This document shows positions 51,058-61,168 of a stretch of DNA of 64,000 bases, piece by piece (the first letter of the stretch is position 1; the number at the start of each line of letters is the position of its first letter). The stretch lies in assembly GCA_905183005.1 (NCBI GenBank), contig CAJJDO010000142.1, positions 8,496 through 72,495 of the forward strand. The letters run 5' to 3'. Source of the DNA: Paramecium pentaurelia (Eukaryota; Ciliophora; Oligohymenophorea; Peniculida; Parameciidae). Position numbers and translations under genes: made by a program. The notes under the pieces were generated by a model. The model made no database searches, was not told the DNA's origin, and was given only the letters and a program-made list of their open reading frames with translations.

Positions 51058-53297
51058 TCATTTATTTTGAAAACCATATATATAAAATTATTAAAATATA
51101 TAAAGTTACTATAACAAGAATAGCTAAATTACATACTAATTACTTAGTTGCAATATACAGAAATAAAATAACTATAAAAAACAAATATTTAATTAACATT
51201 TCTATATTTAGTGATTGGAATGTTTATAATTTTATAAAGTTATAATTATATTGTTATGGTTATTGATATGATGATAATTTATCTCAATTCTCAAATTAAT
51301 CGAATCTAATTGATTTGACAACTTGATTGGATTAGTTTTACCAAGGACTAAAAATGAATATAATAAGTAAAATTACATTGAATAAATGATTACTTGATAT
51401 ATTTATTATTAAAATTCAAGATTTGTATAACTTAATTAAATCTTGTAATTAATTCCTGAAACAATTTATTCTTAAACATTTAGAATAGAATCAAAATAAT
51501 ATCCAAATTATTAAGGATTAAACTTAGTATTAATTTCATCAATTGCTTATTCAATAATTATTGAATTAAATTATTAAATTTCTGCAACTTCAATTTATGT
51601 CCATGAACCTGAAACTTATTTCTTTGATCCTCTTAATTAATTAAATTATTATCTTTATTATTCTGTTACTGATTATGTCTAATTTGTCTAAATAACACCT
51701 TAAAATTCAAATTCATCATTATCATTTTTGTAATGATTCATGGTACCAATTGAATCCTATTCGGTAATGTTGTATACTGTAGTTTTTGGTTCACTATCAA
51801 ATTTTGCATTAGTATTATTAATTTATGTATCAATTTATCCAGATATTTATGAATATATTTAATCATAATAAATATTAGTATCTTTTTGTTCATTTCCAAT
51901 TAAATTTATAGAGGAGATGTTTTCGATTCCAATAGAATTTGTAGAATTTTAGATTGAATTTGTATTTTAATTGTTTACAGTCAAATTATAATCAAAAGAA
52001 GTTTAGTTTTTATTTTGATTATCATAATAATTTTCAGAATAGTTTCCATATTAAGTATCTAAATAATTATATTAAGTATTATAGTTTGAGATTGAATATT
52101 GATCACCACTTATCCTATTATTATAATATCCATTTTATTAATATGTAGCTTCAGCAGATTAATTGTTAGAAAATGAATCTTATTATCTAAAATAAGAACT
52201 ACTTTGATTTCTTTATACACTAATATATTCATTACCATTCTTTGAAATAAATAAGTTATCTCCTTCAATCTAAATTTCAGATTATGATCCTAAATTTAAT
52301 TCTGATGATTTATTTTCATTTCTTTAAAAGTTATCATAATTTAGGTTCATAGAACCATTTACTTAATCATAATCACCTCTAAAATAGTTTTATCTATCTC
52401 TATCATAATTACTTTATTGATTTAAATTAGATCCTCCATAATCAATCCTATCATATGAATAATTTCCTTATTTATTAGAGTATTAAGCTTATCCATTAAA
52501 TGAATTGTTTTTATTATAAGCAATATAATCATTCCAATTGTATTATATACCTCCATTATCCACTACTTACTTATTATATTGTCCAGAAAATATGTTATTG
52601 TTAAGTACAAGTGTTCCAAATGCTTCTTAAATACTATTATAAGCTATATCGGAAGAATTTGAGTTTATAACCAAAGAATAATTATATTTGAAGTTTCTGT
52701 AAACTACATTACCATAATCATCATAATCTTTTTCTAAATTAATCTAGATATCTTTATCATAATAATAATAATAAGAATCAGTGTAATTTTATTTGACTTT
52801 ATTGTTATTATATATTACTACATTTTCATAAGTTCCATTTTATGGATTATAATATACAACCTTTTAAGTGTTATTTTTGATCTATCCTTATCCTAAATTT
52901 TAATTATTTCTAATCTTTAACTTAAGTCTAGATGGAATATATTTATCAATCTTTTTAATACTAGAACTATTAGATGTATAGTCTTATTTTGTATTTGGAT
53001 GAGTAACATTAAGTAAATTGTAATTTGGTTTCCTTTATTCATCTAACAAAACAGACTGTTCTATAGTATCATCTTAATAATATATAATAATATACGTTTT
53101 TCAATAGTTTAGAACAAAGTATTAACCTCCTTTTCTTTTTTAATGTCAAATTCATTTTCATACATGGGTTAATGAGTATCAATTTATTATTCTATATGAT
53201 ATTAATCATTATTTTATTCCAATAACTTTTATACAGATTCTACACTTGATTATGCAGTTAAGCACAACAATGTTATCACTAATGGAAGATATTTCAT
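51058..53297 (-). CDS. Secreted Asn/Gln/Tyr-rich protein with cystatin-like C-terminal domain
   Basis: ATG 53297 (signal peptide MKYLPLVITLLCLTAQSS), a 23-nt intron 53073-53095 (GTATAT...TTAAG) and then an uninterrupted frame to TGA 51058 (738 residues). An alternative end at 51291 (645 residues) results if a 46-nt GT-AG segment near 51,350-51,400 is an intron. Residues ~85-540 are low complexity, rich in N, Y, Q, S and D. Residues ~545-605 resemble cystatins: GSWTQIEVAEIQQF, a helix ending AIDEINTKFN, and QEQIVSGINYKI, i.e. the Q-x-V-x-G loop and following strand of the cysteine-protease-inhibitor family (here Q-I-V-S-G). Secreted protease inhibition is inference; the second hairpin (P-W) is not seen. 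Confidence 0.75.
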
Positions 53298-53483
53298 TTT
53301 TAATATTTATTTTAGAAGTAATCTATTCACATTTTTATATTATGTTGAATCCGTCATTAACAAATTATTTGATGACGAAATTCTGCAAAATTATGTTTTA
53401 CATGAAAATTATATCAAAATTCTAGAAGTTAAATTAAATAACATTCTTTCTTATCCACTTAAAGTTCAAATAGTCAAGAAAAA

Positions 53484-53756
53484 ATGTTAAAAGCTGACTT
53501 ATATCTTCTATTAATTTTATTTCATTTTTGTTAGATGAAATTTTATAATTTTAATATAGTTGCTAAAAAGGAATTATCTTAATCATTAGCAAATGCGACA
53601 ATTAATATGAAGAATCGTTATAAAGAATTGTGTTCTTACATTCATTTCAGAATTTTGTAGAAAACTAGATCAAGATTTTCATTAGAACTGATTACATATT
53701 TATGTGTTGTTGGGAAAAAGTCTCTTTTTTATTCAAAATTCTATTAAGATATTTGA
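53484..53756 (+). CDS. Hypothetical small ORF with signal-like N-terminus
   Basis: ATG 53484 to TGA 53754, 90 codons. The start MLKADLYLLLILFHFC is hydrophobic like a signal peptide and the rest is basic and polar (KKELSQSLANATINMKN). It sits divergently ~190 bp from the cystatin-like gene. No family is recognised. Confidence 0.4.
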
Positions 53757-54089
53757 ACATCATATATACAAATAATTCACTCACTTATCTCAATATTTTT
53801 ATGGAATTCAATTCTTTGTTTGGAATTGAAAAAAATTATTAATAATATAGATTAATCTAATAATTAATTCCATAATATTTATATTATATTCTAAAATTGT
53901 GATTAAATATTTATATACACTTTTGCTTTATTTACTAGTAATTATATTAATTAAGTAATCCTTTTTGGTAAATCTGATATATTAAAGTAATATTTAATAT
54001 TTTTTATCAGTGGATGATCAGTAAATTATATAGAATAAGTTTTAAATCCTTTAAATAGCATAAGCATCTGAAATCAAATAACATCAAAA

Positions 54090-54311
54090 ATGTCTTATAT
54101 TAAAAGTTAAGGATTAACATTATCCAATTAATATTGTATACTTTTGTCTTTTAGATATATTATTATGACCTCAAGAATCCTTTTATTAAGGATTGCAAAT
54201 TTTTTTGAATAATTATGGCAACTTGAAAATACTTTTATCAAGATTGATGATACATTTGATTTTATTAAGTACTTCAGAATTAATAATATTGGTAGGATAG
54301 TGAATTGTTGA
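54090..54311 (+). CDS. Hypothetical short ORF, 73 codons
   Basis: ATG 54090 to TGA 54309, containing ENTFIKIDDTFDFIKYFRIN. Protein-like but unrecognised; possibly a relic. Confidence 0.3.
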
Positions 54312-55338
54312 TCAATAAACATTAATTATTTTAATATATATTTATTTTACAAATAATTGTAAATTTTATTGTGTCTAATTAGATAACATATAAAAATTAA
54401 TAGTGAAATGGTTCTGATATACTACAATCATTTGTGAATAAAATATTTATTTATTTTATTCAATTAATTAATTACTCTATATATTGAAGGAAATTTAATA
54501 CATATATAAATGTCAAAAATACATATAGATTAAATATAGTGAATCATTTATTAATTTATCTTGTTTAATCCTTACTTTATAAGAAAACTTATGAAAATCA
54601 TATATTTTTACTAAAAGTATATTATTATTAAATAAATAGCAAAGGAAATAATTATAAATTAAATAAATTTATTTGTTAGATATGTATTGATATAGCTTGT
54701 GAATATGATATATTACTCCCTCAAGAATATTGATAGATTATGATTACTAAATAAAGGTATATTAATACAAAATAATTATTTAATCTTATATTTATTTTGT
54801 TTATTCAATAACTAAATTGACAATATTTTTATAATCCAAATAATTCTTATAACTTAGAGTTTATGTAATTTTATAATCAAGATTATTTTTAATATTACTC
54901 TAACAGATAAGTCAAGGGATATTAAGAAATAGATCATAATGATGTACTTAGGTAGTATTTCAAATAAAGTTAATAGTGATCAATGTAATATTAAATGGTA
55001 ACTTATTTGAAAATCAAAGTTATAATACTGTACCAACTTTTATGTTTATAGTATTAATATGGGTGTATAATTAATCCTAACAATTATGGATATTAAAATT
55101 CTAATTTTTCAAAAAATTTATGACTTAAAATTAATGATATACTGCGTTTACTATATTAAAAGAGGCTTTTGTTTATAAGTAATATTAGAGGAAGGTTTTG
55201 TAACTGATTTTAATGGTAGGTAATTCACATAGATTAATAGATTAACCAACTATCTAATTATACCATCAATTGTTTAAAACAACTTATTTAGATTTGAATA
55301 CTGAATAGTTATGATATAAAAGGGTCTTAAAAAACCCA
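54312..55338. other. Non-coding AT-rich interval
   Basis: No supported gene. A short plus-strand frame near 55,155-55,310 (VLQLILMVGNSHRLIDQ) is the only coding-like piece and cannot be assigned. Confidence 0.4.
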
Positions 55339-56131
55339 TCAATTTGTAGTTAATATTATCAACCATGTTTATTACATCAGGGATATTATTTAAAACTCTT
55401 TTTGAATATTAATCAAAATCATAATATTAATTACAACTAAAATAGAATAAATATTTGTATATAAAATTGAATTTTTCTTAGCATCAATTATCTCTGTAAT
55501 TATAAGATTAGCTAATGTTCTATCTACATTATCAGAAAATGATATTTCATAAGCAATTTTCAAAGCATCTTTATCAGGAATAGCATAAACAACTTCATTC
55601 TCTCTACTTTGATATTTAAACTTAGGAGCAGTTTCTCCTTTATTGATTTGATCAAATGCCTACTCAAATACAGCTGCATAGAAGTTTCTTCTTATTTATG
55701 AGAAATCCTTAATGACCTTCTCAAATAATTTCTGATTTTCTGCTCTTATCTATAATTTAAGCTCTTAAATTTCAGCTTTTTCAGCTTCAGTTGCATTCTT
55801 TGGAATCTTAGGCTCTTCGTTGGCATATTACTTATCAAATGAAAATGTCAAATGAAATCCAACCTCTGTAGCCTCTTTAGTGTAATCTATACTTTATAAA
55901 TAAGTAATTACCCTTATAATATTTGTCAATCATGTAGTTACCTGCTCTACTGAACATCTCATTAAAATTAAAACAAGTTCCTTATATTATAACTTTGTGC
56001 ATGAGTAACTGTAATCCCTTGCAACCACAATCCTTGGATCCTTTTTCCTAAAGTCATTATATATATAATTACATGATCAAATCCATAATCTAGGTTTGAA
56101 GTAGCTTATTCCATGGATCTATGAGCATCAT
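55339..56131 (-). pseudogene. ARPC2: Arp2/3 complex subunit 2 (ARPC2, p34-Arc) relic
   Basis: ARPC2 is the ~300-residue core subunit of the actin-nucleating Arp2/3 complex. Starting from ATG 56131, three frames together give the family's order: MMLIDPWNKLLQ (family start M-I-L-L...N-R-I/L), then DYGFDHVIIY, then NDFRKKDPRIVVA. After a TGA near 55,940 comes a long clean stretch: EVGFHLTFSFD, FSQIRRNFYAAVFEQAF (family L-K-R-N-x-F-A-S-V-F-E-x-x-F), ENEVVYAIPDKDALKIAYEISF and LANLIITEIIDAKK, corresponding to family residues ~100-230. The C-terminal helix region beyond this is not recognisable before TGA 55339. Two frame changes and a stop in the N-terminal third mark it as a pseudogene; unusual introns could rescue part of it. 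Confidence 0.65.
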
Positions 56132-56255
56132 TTGTTTTTAATTATTAATTAATTATATAATAATCTTTATGTACAATATTTATTTCAATATTAAACTTAA
56201 TCAATTGTCTATAAAATAAGTTAATAATAATATTAATTTTTTAATATAAATTAAT

Positions 56256-57761
56256 TCAATAGGTATTTTAATTAGTTTGTTTATGAGTCTCAATTTCTTT
56301 CTTATAATTTTAGATCGTTTACAAAATTTTCAATAAGGATTATAAACTTTATTAATTATACTAATTAACTACAGTTTATTTAGGATATTATGAATATATC
56401 TGTTAAACAAAACCCAAACTCTTTTTCAACTAATTTTCCATACTATCTATTTCAATCTATCTATTTGGTTCTTGTAAACTAATATTAAAACTCTTTGTGC
56501 TTTCTAGTAATTAAGAATTTGCTATCTGAAAATTATTATTGAAATTCCAATCAAAAAAAAATTGCAAATTTATACGAACCATATTCTCTATATTAACCCT
56601 TATTTAATCAATGAATTAATTATAGAATTTGGGTTAATAATTAGTAGATTGTATCCCTAATCTACTTGATTATGGATAAGTTGCTTTTTCTATTATATCG
56701 TTGTTTTCTTAATCTTGTTCATTCAATTCCTTCAATAATAATTCAATTTATTTTTCAAATTCATTATTTTTATGATATAAACTTAACAATTATTTTTCAA
56801 GCTCTTAAGTATGTTTATATAGGTTTTAATTCAAGGATCCAAATAACATTAAGATAGTTAATATTTTTTCAAAAATTTGTCTAACATGAATAAAACAATT
56901 TTAATTATTTTGGAATTACTATATTAATTTTTCCATTAAATTATAATCTTTATTATTTTTATTTTATTACATTTATTTTAATTCTTTTTTATAACTGTCT
57001 ATGCTCTATTCCATATTTGAAATTGATTTAGTTGAATCTTTAATTAAGTTTATTATGTTTTAAATTCCTTGTTCATTTATGTTATTGACCTATTTTGTCT
57101 TCGATTATTTATTAGTAGATTAAAACTCTTTTAATAAATTTTTCATTTTATCAATTGTTTACTATCGTTACGTATTAAGTTTTTAGATATTCTCCTTAAA
57201 CTATGCAACATCTACTTCAATTTTTATAGAGTTTTTACTCATATTTTCTATTTACTACAATATAGTATTTTCTTGAAATTAATCCTATTATGTCTTTAAC
57301 TCCATCACTAAATTATAATTTTTATCTTTATATTAAGATAGTTATAAGTATAATTCTTAATATTTCTCCTTCAGATTCTTCAAATGGTGTTTTAATTTTT
57401 CGATTTTTTTTTCATAATTTTTTTGTTATTATACTTCTTTCAAATTTTATTACTTTCTTCTATTACTTATTTCTTATTTTAACTAATTAATGAAATCAGA
57501 TTTGTTCTTGATATTTTAAAAATCACTAATTTATTACTTTACTCTTTCAAAAAAATCATCATCTTTATCAATTTATTTATAGTCTGGTTGTAACAATAGT
57601 TATCGTATACATGATTATAAAAATTGTATTTATTCTTAGTCCTGTTAACTATTTTACAATTAATTTTAAAGAGAATTATTTTATTAACTTTTAGAAGGAT
57701 TAGGTATCTCTATTTCTATATTTTTCTCAAACTAATTATTATTTTTTTATGATTAATTCAT
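56256..57761 (-). CDS. Coiled-coil protein, 501 residues, intact
   Basis: Uninterrupted frame from ATG 57761 to TGA 56256, no intron needed. The sequence is Lys/Gln/Asn/Glu-rich with heptad-like stretches across most of its length (KKIEKLKHHLKNLKEKYQEL; FEKQIELLLKELNEQDQEN), an acidic patch after residue ~50 (IDKDDDFFERV) and a Gln-rich C-terminus. No signal peptide or membrane segment. It is probably a cytoskeletal or ciliary structural protein, as is common for ciliate coiled-coil genes, but no specific family is recognised. Short opposite-strand frames are shadows. Confidence 0.85.
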
Positions 57762-58425
57762 AATTAATAAAATAATGAAAATTATTAATAATTATTTGAA
57801 CCTAAATTTATTAGATTACGATATTAAATTATTAATTTGAATTCAAATATCTAATCTTATTTTTTCTATATCTAAGGATATCAAGAAATATAATATAATT
57901 AATTTTATTATTCATAAAGATAATAATTTATTGGATAAATTTAATTATATTATTAAGGGTTTTATTTCTTAATATCTAATACTCATTCCTAAACAAGAGC
58001 TGATTAATATTTATATTATTCAATATTCTAATTTGATCTATAATTTTAAGTTCTTTTTGTTATACCTTTTTTAATTATATTCTGCATATTTAATTTTTCA
58101 TTATTAAATCACTGTGATATTATATTAATATAAACAAGTTAATTCTATAATAAATTATTCTATTTATTTAAGATATCCGATTTCATCATGACACATAAAG
58201 ATATATATTTTTACATAATAAATAATAGTAATATAATGGTTCTAGTTAAAAGAATATCATTTAATAACAACACACTCTTGTTGAATTAATAAAATAACAT
58301 CAAATTAATTTTAGATTTAATAATTAAAAGATAATAACATAAATATATTACTAACTTATCAATTATGCCATCTCTTATGTACTTATTTAAGTATTTGGTT
58401 AATAAAATTATTTAAATCATTGTTT
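57762..58425. other. Non-coding AT-rich interval
   Basis: Upstream of the coiled-coil gene. Open frames occur by chance, none convincing. Confidence 0.4.
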
Positions 58426-58752
58426 TCAAGAATAAATTCTGCAGCATTTATAACAAATGATAGTGCCAACAAAAAATATGACTGAGATTTATACTAATAC
58501 CAGGTGTTAGATTTATTTGCCATTTAGCATTAAAAGAAGGCATCTTTAAAAAAAATATCCTGAACATTCCTTTAAGTGATTTTTTCAGAGAATATCACCA
58601 AATTCAGTGATGAATGAAGGATCTCCACATTTTGCATGATACCAAGTTTTTGGTTTACTAGATTTACATTCACAATCTCCAGGGCATTAGAATATTAAAG
58701 GTACAATTACTCCCTAATTGAGTCCTCCTTTTGGTACATTAGAAACTGACAT
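58426..58752 (-). CDS. Small Cys-containing, tail-anchored protein (92 residues) with two tiny introns
   Basis: ATG 58752 to TGA 58426 with introns 58570-58598 (29 nt, GTGATA...TTAAAG) and 58482-58500 (19 nt, GTATTAG...TCAG); both are needed to keep one frame and the spliced length is 93 codons including the stop. The N-terminal half has a Cys cluster (FQCPGDCECKSSKP...HAKCGDP) that could bind metal. The C-terminus is a single hydrophobic segment followed by two cysteines (VIFFVGTIICYKCCRIYS), suggesting a membrane anchor with palmitoylation sites. Family unknown. The short exon between the introns makes the model moderately uncertain. Confidence 0.6.
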
Positions 58753-59317
58753 CTTTAAGATAAAATAATGTAATACTAATGCAACAATGAATCATTTAGA
58801 TATATAAACAAAAAAATATTGTTCTATTAAATAGTAATTTTTTTATTCTATTTTGTTTATAAATTATTAATTCTGAAAAATTCTATGTGTTTTTTAATTT
58901 CATATATTCTAAAATAAGGATCACAACCTTTAGATATTACAATTAATGATAAAACCTAATTCATTTGTCTAAAGTATATATATCTAAAAATTTATATCAG
59001 TTATAATCATTTATTTATATTCTGAAAAACCATATATACCTTTTTACATATAAAATCTGAGATAACAAATATTAATAATTTAATTAATTAATGAAATAAA
59101 AAGTTTTTTATAAATTCTTGATTACAAATCATTTTAGTTAATCTCATCAACTTCTATAATTCTAACTAATTTAATTTAATAATTAATAACCTATATATTT
59201 TTCTCTACAATATTTAGTAAGTTCAATACATGATTCTTTATTATGTTTTTTAATATTTGATTTATTAATAATATAAAAGAATCAACTTTAATTTAAAAAC
59301 AAAAAAATATATATATA
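58753..59317. other. Divergent intergenic region
   Basis: AT-rich promoter region shared by the minus-strand small gene and the plus-strand WD40 gene. No specific element identified. Confidence 0.5.
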
Positions 59318-60435
59318 ATGGATCAAGATGTTTATTAAGAGGAATTGTTGGAAAATAAAAATATAATATAAGTTGAAGAAATTATTGAAGGAAGTAATAT
59401 AAATTATGAATTAATATCAAAATAAAAATAAAGAAAATGGGGAGGAGCATTAGCATTTAATAAGAAGGGGAACTTATTAGCAGCTGCATCAAAAAATGAT
59501 GTAAAGATCTGGGAATTTAAGAATGGTTAAATTACAAATCCATAATTTTTAAAAGGTAATTAGGTAATCAGAATAATTAAATTTGGTTTATAATCTAATT
59601 TTCTTGTTGCTGGTGGAAGTGATGAAACTATGTTGGTTTGGGAATATTAGAAAAATACTTGGAAAATTAATACATAATTAGTTGGACACAAAGGAAGAGT
59701 GAGTGCATTTATAATAAGTAAGAAAGATGATTCAATCATATCATCTAGTGAAGATGGAACAATCAAGATTTGGGTAACTTAGGGTGAAAATAATGGATGG
59801 AAATGTTAAGAGACTTTGAAATGTATGACAGGATAAATTTATAGTGTTGTTGAAAATTCTAAATCAGACTTATTAGCTTCATGTTCTGCAAATAAAATTA
59901 TAACATTTTGGAGACAATAAAGAATATCAACAAATAATTAATTATAATGGAAAAAGTTTTAACATATTAGAAATGAAGATTATGGAACCAAAATATGTTT
60001 TATAGATCATGATAAATTATTGAATCTACAATATTAATTTATATTATTATTATTATTAAAATATTTAAATATTTTAAGTAACTTATAACATGGTAACCTA
60101 CTAGTGATGGATAATTATATTTGTTTTAAATGAATCCTAATAATTACCTATTTGAATTAAAGAATAAAATAATATTAGGATAAGGAAATTATGACTTTCA
60201 TTATTTTTAATCAATATATTCTGATATTTCTCGTTTGCTTATAGTAAGACATAAATATAGAATATATTTCATAAAAATGGATGATAATGAAGAATTTAGA
60301 ATATAATAAATTATACCATTTAGTACTAATTGGAATTTTGCAGCTTTAAGTTCAGATGAAAAATATTTTATAACTTGGGATTTTTAAAATCAAGAATTCC
60401 AAGTCAGATAAAAAAATGATATAATTCATATTTGA
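59318..60435 (+). CDS. WD40-repeat protein interrupted by a 68 bp segment
   Basis: From ATG 59318 the frame reads an acidic start (DVYQEELLENKN) then WD40 units ALAFNKKGNLLAAASKNDVKIW, FLVAGGSDETMLVW, SIISSSEDGTIKIW and LLASCSANKIITFW. At 60017 the frame breaks; after removal of 60018-60085 it continues L-T-W-Q-P-T-S-D-G-Q-L-Y-L-F-Q through FAALSSDEKYFITWDF to TGA 60433, giving 349 residues. The resumed part aligns with the C-terminal end of the WD40 gene at 23549 (for example RLLIVRHKYRIYFIK with LIVLRHKAYIYFIK). It lacks the N-terminal Cys/His domain of that gene. Without excision the protein would end ~40 codons after the break. Confidence 0.7.
60018..60085. mobile_element. IES-like TA-bounded insertion (candidate)
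   Basis: A 68 bp very AT-rich segment (including one TA) interrupts the WD40 frame. It begins at a TA (60018) and is followed by a TA (60086), and deleting it exactly restores the reading frame. It has no GT-AG intron ends that would do so. The termini (TATTGAAT..., ...ACTTATA) match the Paramecium IES end consensus TAYAGYNR only weakly. Alternatives are a plain insertion or a pseudogene lesion. Confidence 0.45.
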
Positions 60436-60565
60436 ATTCATATTTAATAATTATTCCTACATTTTTTATTTTTATTACTTAAATATTTATTTTTGCTTCT
60501 AAGTTCAAATTATCAAATCTCTTTCCTAAAAATTACAAAAGTATTGAATATTTAAATTAAAATTA

Positions 60566-60865
60566 TCAACATTAATTTTTCAATATGTTAAATCTCCACC
60601 AAAGATTATTTTCATTTACAAATTGATAATATTCAAAATTAAATTATTCCAAATCCATATTTTAGTAATTTTTAAATAATTTACTTCGCCAAATTACTTA
60701 AAAGAAGTATTCAAATGATTATTTTTGTTTCTACTCAATTTTTTGGGTAATTTTTGAGATTCTGAAAATTGGATCTCCTCTAATTCACTTTTTCATTCTA
60801 TTAGAGATCTTTTGACTAAGATTATGTTCCATTTATCTATAATTAAATCCTATACCAGATTACAT
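60566..60865 (-). CDS. Small basic Gln-rich protein with a 27-nt intron
   Basis: ATG 60865 (in-frame alternative 60832) to TGA 60566, with intron 60762-60788 (GTGAAT...TTTCAG) that removes a TGA and keeps the frame; ~90 residues. It is basic and helical (HNLSQKISNRMKK; KITQKIEQKQKQSFEYFF) with aromatic residues near the end (NENNLWWRFNI). The open frame extends ~115 bp farther upstream without an ATG, so an upstream exon is possible. It is tail-to-tail with the WD40 gene, ~130 bp away. No family is recognised. Confidence 0.5.
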
Positions 60866-60979
60866 TAACAAACTAAATTTTCGAATCTCTTATATCTCTT
60901 AATAAAATACAATTATATATTGTTAATTTATTGAAAGATCTTAATTATAATAATTTAATGAAATCTAGTCTGAAACTCA

Positions 60980-61006
60980 CAATAATAATAATAATAATAA
61001 TAATAT
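60980..61006. repeat. (ATA)n microsatellite
   Basis: About eight pure ATA/AAT units between the small basic gene and the antigen gene. Confidence 0.9.
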
Positions 61007-61168
61007 GTAATTATAATTCAGAATTAAATAATTAATTTATCATTAAATAAAAAACTCAATTGAATGGGAATTTATAATGAATAAAATCTATTCAAAATTA
61101 AATTGTGAGAAATGAATTTTTTTATTAATATATCTTAATTTTTCCCTATATAAATTTTTAAATCAAAA
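61007..61168. other. 3' flank of the antigen gene
   Basis: From ~61,110 this flank is nearly the same as ~6,595-6,650 beside the pseudogene copy, so the duplication included 3' flanking DNA. Confidence 0.7.

Noticed and set aside
56526..56579. Apparent frameshift or ~53-nt intron in the coiled-coil gene
   Set aside because: Recounting the T run (nine T) shows the frame continues without interruption.
56666..57490. Plus-strand hydrophobic ORFs at 56666-56857 and 57290-57490
   Set aside because: Antisense of the intact 501-residue coiled-coil gene on the minus strand.
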